Positions 50,754-60,853 of a stretch of DNA of 64,000 bases are shown in pieces. The DNA is from Rosellinia necatrix. Taxonomy: Eukaryota; Ascomycota; Sordariomycetes; Xylariales; Xylariaceae. Below the pieces are notes generated by a model. The model searched no databases and had not been told where the DNA came from. It saw only the letters and a program-made list of their open reading frames with translations. Numbering within the stretch: position 1 is the first letter of the stretch; every line of letters begins with the position of its first letter. The DNA is taken from NCBI GenBank assembly GCA_021209875.1, contig JAGYVD010000001.1:5828001-5892000 (forward strand). The letters run 5' to 3'. Both the position numbers and the translations under genes were made by a program.

Positions 50754-51597
50754 GGTGAATAACCTGAAGATAGGTCTTGAACGATGGGCGGAATCTATGC
50801 TTCAAACACAAAAGGTTAGTGTGTGAGTCTGCTGGATGCAAGATGTCTAATGGAAGCTACGTACGAGGCTTTGCGCTACCACTAGTAGATAAAACGACGT
50901 ATTATTGAAAGGAAGACTTGAATATTCTGGCAGAATATATATAGAATGTAACAATGAAATTAAGATCTGCTCGACCGTACACTGATAGACCGGAATATTT
51001 GAGAAACTGCGTACATAAGTAAAGGGTGAGAAATGCCGCTAATAACGGACAGCTGGGCGACGTGAGGATATTATATACAGCACGAAGAATGTGAGCGGTA
51101 GGCTGTAGTTGATCGCTGCACAAGCCTGCTAAATTGGTAACATGAGTGAAAACCGTGCCGCCACCACTGTAACCCCTCACCAAGGGTCCGTTAGTACATG
51201 ACACGACGACACTTTCTTCCTAGTCAAAGGTCGAAGAAATATAGCCGACATGTGCCCAGTGTACACTACCTAGCCGGTTCAGCCAGGCCAGTCAGGTCTT
51301 ATACTCATTTAAAAATAGTCTATAACATGTTATTACAGGCACCTACAGGCGCCCGACAGTTGTAACAAAACGACAGTGGCAAATTTAGAAGGATCATATG
51401 ATTTTGTTAAATAATATGATAATAATGTACCTAACAGAATTATTTATATATCAGACTTTATAAGAGGAACTTGGAAATTTGTCTTCTATAATTTAATGTA
51501 CATTACATGGTTGGTTAACTAGTTATATATAAATATATAAAGAATATATTAATGTATGATTTATATATATGAAATACACGAGCAAACGCTAGGTCTA
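50754..51597. other. Intergenic, AT-richer, no supported gene
   Basis: A 100-codon minus-strand frame at 50902-51204 has a hydrophobic stretch but no motif or family. 51300-51600 is markedly AT-rich. Confidence 0.4.
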
Positions 51598-51921
51598 TGT
51601 TAAAAGTGTACACTATCGGCCTTCAACTCGAACAGTGCTTCGTAGTACAATGTACTTATGGTTCTGATAAGTCTGGTCAGGGGTATGAAGCTGTAAATAG
51701 CTGTATTTGCAGTATACTGGTCTGTATTGTGGTGTTGTATGTGTGTTGGTGATGAAGATGGTGGAATTCTAGGTGCAGTCCTAGAATTCCACCTACTAGT
51801 ACAGGTAGGTGGGTGGGCCTAGCCCAAGTGGGTCTAGCCCAGGTGGCCTGGGCCACCTTATCTAATCTTACAGTGGGGCAACTGGTGGTGCCAAGCCTGG
51901 CACCCCTTGCCTACTCTAACA
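51598..51921. repeat. LTR-like, hairpin-rich element
   Basis: Termini TGTTAAAAG and CTCTAACA form a short TGTTA/TAACA inverted end, as in LTRs. It includes a perfect 14-bp stem (GGTGGAATTCTAGG at 51760-51773 with its complement at 51780-51793) and smaller GGTGGC/GCCACC and GGTGCC/GGCACC stems. No target-site duplication matches, so the borders are provisional. Same style as the islands at 278-491 and 46086-46290. Confidence 0.4.
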
Positions 51922-51962
51922 GGTTCACTGTCCAATGAAGCTGCAACCATTTTGGTGGCAAT

Positions 51963-52014
51963 GAGAAGTGGCAGTGAGAAGTGGCAGTGAGAAGTGGCAG
52001 TGAGGAGTGGCAGT
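51963..52014. repeat. 13-bp tandem repeat, four units
   Basis: GAGAAGTGGCAGT repeated four times with one change (GAGG in the last), about 200 bases upstream of the SesB-like gene. Confidence 0.8.
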
Positions 52015-52212
52015 GGGCTTGGTCAAATAATTTAGGCGAACGTACGATTGGTCCACGGTAGCTTATTATAACATGCTTGTATGAGAAGATGGCTGCAAAC
52101 GATCATTGTGTGGAGTGATGTTCATCGCCGATTTTTCTTACTTTCTAAAACAACTTGCTCGAGATCTCTGTAGCTCGACACGAGTTCTAATTTACTATAC
52201 CAAACGCACACA

Positions 52213-53631
52213 ATGCCTATGTTGGATCTTTTCCGTTTCAGCAACCCTATTGCTTCTGGCCCTCGACAGGGGCCTGCTGAGGCTAACTATGCGCCCAGCC
52301 CTCACGAAATCGGCCAAAACTTCCTCAAAACTCTCGTGGACCCATCGAATGCCAACATAGAGTAGGCCGCAAAGATCAACCAAATTGGTGGTTCTTACAA
52401 GACAAGTCGCTAACTCTAGATTCCAGCATCGTCGCCGTCCATGGCCTAAATCCACTCAACAAGCAATCCCACGCAGAGGATACGTGGACGTCTGAAGGCC
52501 ACCTCTGGCTGAGCGAATTCCTCCCAAAACGAATGCCTCAAGCGAGAATATGCCTCTTTGGATATAACTCCAATGTGGCCTTTGGGTCGTCGGCGGCAGG
52601 GGTTAGGGAACAAGGCGAGAACATACTGAATCACCTGGAACAAATCAGAGCAGTACGTCTGCGTCAAGAATCACCCGTCGTCGTGGGATCTAACGCATTT
52701 CAGGACAACCCATACCGTCCACTAATGTTTATATGTCATAGTCTAGGGGGTTTGATCATCAAAAGGGTGCGACGCCTATCAATCGCCAAGCACGCTTGCT
52801 TCTATGAAAATAACGCTGACTGTCTCACAGGCGCTGGTTCACGCGAAGGCTGATGCAACATACAACAAGATCTGGCAGTCGACATTTGGACTCGTATTCT
52901 TCGCCACACCCCAGCAGGGAGGAAACCATACCTGTTTCGGGGATGTAGTGGCGAGTATCGCCCGCTGTGTATCAAGGAGCCCAGCAAACACATTCATGGC
53001 CGCATTGAAGGGAAATTCCACGTTTCTCAGTACGATCACAGACGATTTTCGCCAAATGCTGGAAGATTTCCAGATTCTCAGCTTCTACGAAACCAAGCCA
53101 CTGGGCTCCTTGGGCATCGTCAGTATTACTGTCCTACTGATTGTGAGATTTGGGTCTCGCTGACACCCGCTCTAGGTGGTTGATCGCAAGTCGGCGTTGC
53201 TTGGACTCCCGGGGACACGCGAGCGCCAGATACCAATCGATGCTGATCATAGAGGTATTTGCAAGTTTGCCAGCAGCGAGGACCCCAGGTACAGGCTAGT
53301 GGAGGATAATATAGCGCAGATGGTTATGAATGCCACCTCGCCTGCTTTACACCGGCGCGGGAGCGACGAAGAAGAGCTGAGCGACGATGTGGGGAATACG
53401 TCTCACGTCACTGGCGAAGATAATGCCATCAACCAAGCCGGCCACACCAACGAAAGCATCACGAATGGGAATAGGAACAGAACAGATCAGTTTGGGCACC
53501 GAAACAAATGCCAGGTCGATGGGATGAGCAACAGCACCACCCAAGTCTCTCTGGAATCTACGGGCGTTCTATTGCTGGGGCTAAAGCTCATATTGGATAG
53601 ATGGGCCGCAGGTGAGAAGGATATCACGTAG
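52213..53631 (+). CDS. SesB-like alpha/beta-hydrolase with C-terminal amyloid motif
   Basis: A lipase/esterase-like protein of the fungal SesB type. Exons 52213-52361, 52427-52766, 52831-53118 and 53176-53631 give 410 residues. All phases agree and each intron (57-65 bp) has clean borders; the first has gtaggc, GCTAAC and CAG. The hydrolase fold begins DPSNANIDIVAVHGLNP (the oxyanion-strand HGL). The nucleophile elbow is CHSLGG with Ser155, then FFATPQQGG, then DADHRGICKF with the likely catalytic His284. Residues 333-382 are the shared repeat: Gly 339, 348, 357, 366, 375; Asn 333, 342, 351, 360, 369, 378; Gln 346, 364, 382. A hydrophobic helix and WAAGEKD tail close the protein. In the Nectria sigma cluster a SesB lipase shares an amyloid motif with an NLR; here the motif is shared with two neighbouring non-NLR genes. 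Lipid or membrane damage as output is inferred. Confidence 0.85.
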
Positions 53632-56113
53632 GTGTGAGATTTGCGCCCGATTTCATGCCGTGATAACTTCTCCTTCTACGACATTATCCGGATTAGGTAT
53701 TCCAGGCGTCTAACCTATTCCTCCCCCTGCCCCTCTTATCTGTCTAGAGAAATCACCGTCCAACACGTATGAACTTCAATATCTACTACTGCGACCATCG
53801 AAAGCTGCGGCAGGGATGGGAGAGATCGAACACAGGCTCCAGGATGGTTGGTAATGCCAAGCATCGGCTATAACATGTACCCGGAAATTATTACTTATAG
53901 ACTGTATATTTCACAAGTCGGCAAAAATATCATACTCGCGAAGACATATGGCTTACCAGAATCCCTCGTATATCTTACTCTTAAAATCATATAGTCACAA
54001 CTGCATGGAAGGCAGAATGTATAACTAGGTACTGTTTTTACAAAACCTACGCGACGTTGGAGAGAGGGTTGCTGCCTTAGGCACCGTTACCGAAGTGCAC
54101 GCTGCGGGGGAAGGGGGCGTGGGCGTGGGCGTGGGCGTGGGCGTGGGCTGCGCCTGATCTGCTGTAAGATCGGCCTTCTATAATAAGGCTTCTGTAATGG
54201 GGCTTCTGTGCCAGGCTTGTTGGATTTATCTAGTCAACTGTCGGACAACGATTGAATAAATTCCAACCGTAAGTCAATATTTAATTAAATATTTTCATGT
54301 TGTTGAAATTTCCAGTTCGTATATCCAATTGTTGACACCCCGTTTTCCAGTCCTAATTTATTTCAACGTTGGTCTCAATGTTAGACTCTTGTATCGCTGT
54401 TAAGCAGCTGTATAAGTCAGGTTGAGAAGCTCTAGAAACGATTGCGCCCACGGTTCTAGTTTTGTCAAATAGCCTGGTAAGCCAGTGGTTAACGCGTGAA
54501 TAAAAGTGCCATAGCTTGATTACATTCCACGCCACGGCGTCTAATCACACAAAGCTTGCGACCGTGAAGTAATACTAGTCACAGCCCACCACCCGCAGCC
54601 AATCTAGCTGGCCTCGTATTTCCCTCCAGGGCTCACAGCGGGTGCCAATGCTGATTCAATGTCCGCCGATATCAGCGAGTAGCGATTAGCATTTGTCGAA
54701 AACCTCCACCCGAGAACTAAAATACTATCCGGGAGACTATCCTGCCAGAGGCGGCATTCCGTGGATAGTCCTTTTAGGATTTCAATTTCCAATAGCGATT
54801 TCCAAGCCACCGCTGCCTCGTTCCCCTGCGATGGCTTCCCTGCTACTTGTGGCGTGGCACCAATAAAGCACACCAAAGCTGATGTACAGACCGGGAATGG
54901 GCAAAAGGGGAGGTTGCATCCGATCGGGGAGATACAGCGGCAATAGTGTTAACAGCCTGCTTACTCAAGAATTTGCTCACATGGCCAAGGGGGAGCGGAC
55001 GGTCCGAACCGATATCCCGGCGCAGCTGCATGAAAATACCACACGAAAACCGCCATTGTACCAAATACGACGGGAGGCAATGCAGTATCCTACATGCAGT
55101 ATCCTACATGCAGTGTCTTACACGCAGAATGTATCAACCAAACCGGTGGTTTCTCTTGATTTGTGGCGTATTCAAGACATTCCTTCCGGACAATGTCGTA
55201 CGTGCTCGGTACGTGCTCGGGTGCGGACATGCATGCGTCCTCCTCAAGCTCATAGGCACTCTCTCCCAGCCTGCCTGCCCTGCCCGGCTCTGTAAGGGTG
55301 GACGGTGGACAATGTAATCCGGCCGACTACCAGGTATTTCTCAGAGCCCATTCATTCATACTCAAGTGCCCCCTATCCTATAGGCTATAACTGAAGTGCC
55401 CAACGTAAACCATGGTCCATGTCCATGGCTTTCGGGGCGCCCACAATGGCTAGACACAGTTGGCATAGCCCCCCTTAATTAGCACTACTTTGGTAGCTGT
55501 CGTGAAACTTGTTTATACATTTATCTCTAGATTAACGCTGTTGAAATTGGTGACGCGGTGGTGGTTGGTATCCGGTAGTGGCCCTGTTTTCGCCTCTTCC
55601 GGCACCGCACTGGACTTGGACCCATGCAATTGGCTATCCCAATCTATGCCCCTACCAAATCCAGAGAGTGCGTATATTCGTCCTCTCTAGCCACCACCAG
55701 CCACCACCAGCCACCACTAGCCACATACCCTCCAAGCCACGCTCTTAGACGTGAACACCTGCACCCACAGTTCCTTCTCCGATCCCCTCCGAAGCCGGTG
55801 CTAGCCGATAGTAGTCTTTCAGGCATGGGTTAACTAGCCAATGGGAAAACATGGAAATTGCGGTTGGTTCTTCCTCTTCCTTGATGAATATTTCTCTGCA
55901 CCCATGCTTGTAAGTAAGTAGCGTAAGTAGCACCTAGCCTACGAATGTAGGTTACAGGTACCTACCGACAGACCACCGCATAGTTACATACTACCGTCAT
56001 TAATGACTAGGTATCGTCATGAATTGAGAAAGTCTACCCATCATTGCGGACCCAATCCTGTCTATCTCTATCCGTCCTACCACCACAACCAAACATAGCA
56101 TGGTAGAATAGAG
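53632..56113. other. Intergenic, no supported gene
   Basis: About 2.5 kb. It holds a GGGCGT hexamer repeat (54115-54148), short tandem words near 55080-55130 and 55690-55720, and a 90-codon minus-strand frame at 54604-54876 that looks mildly protein-like (RLWQDSLPDSILVLGWRF) but has no recognised family or start context. Confidence 0.45.
54115..54148. repeat. GGGCGT hexamer repeat
   Basis: Five to six tandem GGGCGT units following a G-rich run. Confidence 0.85.
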
Positions 56114-57517
56114 ATGGCCTCGACCCCAGCCATGATACAACAACATATACGTGCACCACTCCAACGAGTAGTCTCGGCGTCTGCGAGGAGCATCGCCGTC
56201 TCTTCCCGCCCATATGCGACCATCCCCACCGGTAACAGCGGGAACACATCCTCATCCTCATCCTCATCCTCATCCTCATCCTCATCCGCATCCTCATCCG
56301 CATCCTCGTCCGCATCCTCATCGCCATCTTTCTCGAACGCCGGCACTACCGCTACCACTACTGCCGCCACCACCACAACCACAACCACACTCCGTCGACC
56401 GACATATTTCAAAGACGCATCCCTAGCATCACTCGACGACTTCCTCCCCACGTCCTCAAGCCCTGCCCCCCTGTCACCCGGCGATGCCTATACCCTTCGC
56501 ACAGCCGAAGTCGGACCGGCGTCGAATCGGCGGACCATCACACGGCTGCCCGAGTGGCTGAAGACGCCCATACCGGCCGGCAACGACAACTACAAGAAGA
56601 TCAAGAAGGACCTGCGCGGCCTGGGCCTGCACACCGTCTGCGAGGAGGCCCGCTGCCCCAACATCTCCGAGTGCTGGGGCGGGAGCAACAAGAACGCCGC
56701 CACGGCCACCATCATGCTGATGGGCGACACGTGCACGCGGGGGTGCCGCTTCTGCAGCGTGAAGACGAACCGGAACCCCGCGCCGCTCGACCCCCACGAG
56801 CCCGAGAACACGGCCGAGGCGCTCGCGCGCTGGGGCCTGGGCTACGTCGTCCTGACCAGCGTCGACCGCGACGACCTGGCCGACGGCGGCGCCCGCCACT
56901 TCGCCGAGACCATCCGCCGCATCAAGGCCAAGAAGCCGAGCCTGCTGGTCGAGGCCCTCACCGGCGACTTCCTGGGCGACCTGGACATGGTCCGCGTCGT
57001 CGCCGAGAGCGGCCTCGACGTCTACGCCCACAACGTCGAGACCGTCGAGGGCCTGACCCCGTACGTGCGCGACCGGCGCGCCACCTTCCGCCAGAGCCTC
57101 GCCGTCCTGGAGCACGTCAAGAAGGTCAAGGGGCCCGGCGGCATCATCACCAAGACGAGCCTGATGCTGGGCCTCGGGGAGCAGGAGGCCGAGGTCGTGG
57201 ACGCGCTGCGGGAGCTGCGCAAGGTCGGCGTCGACGTCGTCACCTTCGGCCAGTACATGCGCCCGACCAAGCGCCACCTCAAGGTCGACAAGTACGTCAC
57301 CCCCGACGAGTTCGAGATGTGGCGCCAGCGCGCCGTCGACATGGGCTTCCTCTACGTCGCCAGCGGGCCGCTCGTCAGGAGCAGCTACAAGGCCGGCGAG
57401 GCCTTCATCGAGAACGTGCTGCGGAAGCGCGCCGGCGGGAGCGCCCCCGCCGGCCTGTCCGGGAAGCTGGAGGACGCTGCCGTCGTCGAGGAGATGATGA
57501 AGGCCGGGTCGGCTTGA
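56114..57517 (+). CDS. LIP5: Lipoyl synthase, mitochondrial (LipA/Lip5)
   Basis: A radical SAM enzyme that inserts two sulfurs into octanoyl groups on lipoyl domains (pyruvate and 2-oxoglutarate dehydrogenases, glycine cleavage H protein) in the mitochondrial matrix. Intronless, 467 residues. The auxiliary cluster ligands are in [12 protein letters not shown] (Cys176, 181, 187), and the radical SAM cluster is CTRGCRFC (Cys207, 211, 214). It continues with conserved [15 protein letters not shown] and MLGLGE segments and ends with the diagnostic RSSYKAGE. The first 40 residues are Arg/Ser/Ala-rich without acids, as in a mitochondrial presequence. Residues about 45-72 are nearly all Ser, encoded by TCATCC repeats, an expansion not needed by the enzyme. 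The start fits this presequence. Confidence 0.97.
   Translation: MASTPAMIQQHIRAPLQRVVSASARSIAVSSRPYATIPTGNSGNTSSSSSSSSSSSSSASSSASSSASSSPSFSNAGTTATTTAATTTTTTTLRRPTYFKDASLASLDDFLPTSSSPAPLSPGDAYTLRTAEVGPASNRRTITRLPEWLKTPIPAGNDNYKKIKKDLRGLGLHTVCEEARCPNISECWGGSNKNAATATIMLMGDTCTRGCRFCSVKTNRNPAPLDPHEPENTAEALARWGLGYVVLTSVDRDDLADGGARHFAETIRRIKAKKPSLLVEALTGDFLGDLDMVRVVAESGLDVYAHNVETVEGLTPYVRDRRATFRQSLAVLEHVKKVKGPGGIITKTSLMLGLGEQEAEVVDALRELRKVGVDVVTFGQYMRPTKRHLKVDKYVTPDEFEMWRQRAVDMGFLYVASGPLVRSSYKAGEAFIENVLRKRAGGSAPAGLSGKLEDAAVVEEMMKAGSA
56247..56332. repeat. TCATCC hexamer repeat inside LIP5
   Basis: About thirteen TCCTCA/TCCGCA units encoding poly-Ser/Ala between the presequence and the catalytic domain. 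Confidence 0.9.
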
Positions 57518-59109
57518 GCGTGTGGGGTCCGTCCGCCCGGTCCGCCCCGTCCGTCCGTCCGTCCGGCCGGCCGGCCTTTTAGCGTATCGTAGTGCTCGCC
57601 TTCGGACACGCGTTCCCCCCCTCCCTTCAGCTTTGTATATATGGAGGGCTCAGATTAACTACTTACTCTTGTATCATTCCTGTACTTTGGGATAAATTAG
57701 ACGAGGAGGCATTGGAAGAGTCGTCGTGTCCACGCCGCCTCTTTCGACGCTGGCGTAAGGGGATTCTTTCAACGAGAAATGCTACGGCAACCCCCCTATC
57801 ATGAACCGAACGATCGCATTTTTACTTGATCGTCCCTGTCCCCTCGTTGCATCTCCTGTCCCGTCCTGCCTAGTGCCTTCCCATCGTGCATCATTGCCAT
57901 GCTCTCTCAAACCTGGACGACGCGATGAGCCTGACCGCAGGCAACTCTCATGACCAGGTGCTGTGCAGTATTTACGCAGGTATATTCCTTGCGCCGTTCG
58001 GCTATCTATTAGCAAGGAAGGGGTTTTGGTATCTATTATATCGTCTTTCGAGGAGCATATAGTTTCACCATGTGCCCTTTATTTGAGGAATTCTTCTACA
58101 AGAAAGCCAATATCCATAGAGCCCACATAAACACAAAGCCGCACCAACATGCACAAACTAGGCGTGTCACAGGCCTATCAAAATTTAACGTTGTATTTAT
58201 CGATGAACCTAAACCGAGATTTTGGAATTGCATGTCGGCGGTTTCCCTTCGCACGAGAAAAGGCAGGCGGCGCACCGCCTCTGCACGAAGCTCTAGCGGG
58301 AGCGTCCGGTGTCTAGTCTTGAGGTCTAACTCCTGAACCGGTAACTAAGAACAGCTCTTTGGTCAGAACACGAAGACATCCGCGGCTCACCATGACCCAT
58401 GGCGCGGTGATGGGACGGCGTGGTCGATAACCACATCGACGTGACGGATATCGAGCACGGGGGGAAAGCACGGAAGAAAGATGGAAGGACGAAGGACGGC
58501 CGAAAAGGCGACGGAGCGCGCTCGAGCGCACGGAGGTGTTGTTGTTATCAAAACTTGTGCGCTGGTAGTACGAGACGCGCAAGCTTGTGCACATGGACCT
58601 CGCGGCGGTGATGCTAGGCCCACTGTTCACGAGAGGTTCCCGGGCCTCGCAGCTGCGCCGTGTCCCCGGGTAGGCGTTCGAGTTCACGGCACCGCGGGGG
58701 GGGAATGTCGGCGTTGTTCACACGCCGGTCTTGGTCGATCCGTATGCGGAGTAGCACCGTATCACCATACCGGACTGAAGAGATGGGTGGCACAGTTGGG
58801 GGGAAATCATCAGAACGTATCTTGTATCTTGCCATACCTTGGGGCCTGGTCCCCCCTTGGGTGGAGAGTGAGCGGGCGCTACGGCAGCTCCTAGTCTAGA
58901 TACTTCTTTTATCTTGGGCATGCCCCTCGGAACATACGCGTCTATAGGCTTGATCTCTACCGCAATGCTAGTTCTAAGTCCCTTCGGCGTTATCCCTACG
59001 CCGAAAAAAGCAGTGCGTTTATTGTGACCCCCTGTCCCGGTAGCAAGTTCAGAGTCGCTGTGTTGAGGCATCGGCCCAAGCGTCGATCTGGCGAGCGACG
59101 GCACGGCCC
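57518..59109. other. Intergenic between convergent genes
   Basis: About 1.6 kb between LIP5 and the Nudix gene. Open frames (for example 58718-59113, minus) lack family features. Runs of G occur at 58697-58703 and 58798-58804. Confidence 0.45.
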
Positions 59110-59994
59110 TCAAACCCCCCAGACCTTGGCGGCCTCCAGACCCTCCGCAAACGCGCCGAGCTTCCCGTCAATGGCGTAGCCTTGGGCCTCCAGCCGTCTG
59201 CACTCCTCGTATAGGTCCTTGAGCGGGACCCAGAAGCACTCGATGAACTCGCCGTCTTCCAGCTTAGGCATCGGGTTCTTGTTCTCTTCTCGGTCGGCGT
59301 CGATCTCGATCTGGACCATGAACGTGGTGGAACTAAAAAAAAAAAAAAAAAACAGGAACGGCGGGTTAGGAGATTCAGCAGCACAGAGAAATGGGGGGAT
59401 GGAAGGAATGAGAACCAGAGAGCGCCGATTCTTACCTTGAAGATCCGGGAGCTGGAACACTGTCGTTAGTGATGCATACAATCCGGGTTACTTCGCATAG
59501 TTTTCAAGAGTGCAGGAAAAGCGAAAGGCAAAGCCAAAAATCAAAAAAAAAAAAAAAATCAAAACGAGATGAAGGCAACACAAGAACTCACAGCTAAAGA
59601 AGACGGGCTGGCGGGCGGCGCGCTCCTGGACAATATCGCCGACGTAGCCCGTCTCCTCGCGCAGCTCGCGCAGGGCGGCCTCCCGGACGGTCTCGCCCTC
59701 GTCGACGAGGCCGGCGGGGAACTCGACGACGAGCCTGCCGGCGGGCGGGCGGAACTGCTTCTCAAGCAGGACCTCGGCGGCCCCGTCCCCCGAGGCGCCC
59801 TCCCCGCCCCGCCGCCGCCGCACCGCGAGCATTTGCACCGCGTCCACGGCGCTCGCCTTCGGCCGCGTCGGCCGCCGCGTGCCCTCCCAGGTGCGCACCT
59901 GGCCGTCCTGGTCTTCGTAGGTGATCCTGGAGAGAGAGAGAGAGAGCGCGCGCGCGGGGAGGGTTAGTTAATGGATGGATAGATAAATATATAT

Positions 59995-60028
<34 letters not shown>

Positions 60029-60233
60029 GTACGCATATATCCGTATGAACGGATGGATGGTCCCCCCTTTCCCCCCCCGAGTGCGTGACTCACTTGACTA
60101 GGTTGATCCACCTCGCATCCTTATTCTCCTGTATTTGGTTTTACGTCAGCCGGGTTACATGTTATTGACTTGGCTCTTGCTATCCACTTACGAGGAGCTC
60201 CGTGGAGATGACTTTTGCCATTCTGCCCGACAT
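59110..60233 (-). CDS. ADP-sugar pyrophosphatase, Nudix (Ysa1-like)
   Basis: Hydrolyses ADP-ribose and related ADP-sugars to AMP and sugar phosphate, a housekeeping clean-up enzyme. Five exons: 60192-60233, 60094-60128, 59592-59926, 59436-59451 and 59110-59332, totalling 216 residues with consistent phases. Exon 1 encodes MSGRMAKVISTELL. The Nudix box is visible as G-LVDEGETVREAA-LRELREETG in exon 3. The 16-nt exon 4 supplies the PGSSSS loop that precedes TTFMVQIEID. The C-terminus has the family segment EDGEFIECFWVPLKDLYEEC and the AQGYAIDGKLGAFAEGLE end. Intron 2 carries GA, CGCG, AC and AT microsatellites; introns 3 and 4 carry long T tracts on the coding strand. The microexon is my reconstruction; alternative acceptors a few bases away do not keep the frame. 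Confidence 0.9.
59931..60028. repeat. GA, CG, AC and AT microsatellites in a Nudix intron
   Basis: AGAGAG (59931-59946) runs into GCGCGC. AC repeats (about 59993-60009) and AT repeats (60009-60028) follow. All lie inside intron 2 of the Nudix gene. Confidence 0.85.
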
Positions 60234-60853
60234 CGTTTTTGGAATGGCGATGGTGATTGTGATGGTGATTGTGAGGTTCTGGAGTTGCTTGATTTGTACG
60301 ACTAATAAGTCCGGTTCGGAGTAAGTATGTTAGTGAACATATGACATATCATATTGGTAGAACTGCCTATAAGTTCGAATTTAGAGGGGGACCAAGCACC
60401 GCCACAGTGGCTGGAGTACATGTGCACGCTAGGTACGTACCTGGATAGGTAAATGTGTGTGAATGTTTGTCTTTTAGATAGTTAGATAGCATGGGGAAGA
60501 CAGTAGGTAACGGACCAACAAAGGGTCATCACCTCATTGCGCAGTATATCCGTGTTATTTTAACTTCTGCCATTTTCGCCAAGTCAATAATGGTCTGACC
60601 TAGAGATTGCCTCTATCCTTGTCATCCTCATCGACAAGAGGGAGGGGAGGAGGGAGGGAGGGAAGAAGGGGGATTCGAGAGCTTGGAGGAGAAATCTTGC
60701 TGGCCTGGTTGGTTTACCAGCTCATGCCCATGCTGTGCGGTCTCCCCCCTTCCTCCCCACCCCCCCAGAGCAGAAACACCATCTTCGTCGCCTCGGGGAA
60801 CAAGCAGGCTACTAGTCATCTGCTAATGCCGGTGTCTCGCTACTAGCCGAAAT
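60234..60853. other. Intergenic between two minus-strand genes
   Basis: Promoter region of the Nudix gene and 3' flank of the NLR gene. Contains a GGGAGGGAGG-type purine repeat (60640-60670). A 79-codon plus-strand frame here is judged spurious. Confidence 0.5.

Noticed and set aside
52106..52360. Alternative start and frame for the SesB-like gene
   Set aside because: Overlapping frame with no family match; the ATG at 52213 with the 65-bp intron joins directly to DIVAVHGL in phase.
54604..54876. 90-codon minus-strand ORF with protein-like composition
   Set aside because: No family, no motif, no promoter or splice partners; too weak to call.
58718..59113. 131-codon minus-strand ORF downstream of the Nudix gene
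   Set aside because: No recognisable domain, and it overlaps the end of the Nudix coding exon in another frame.
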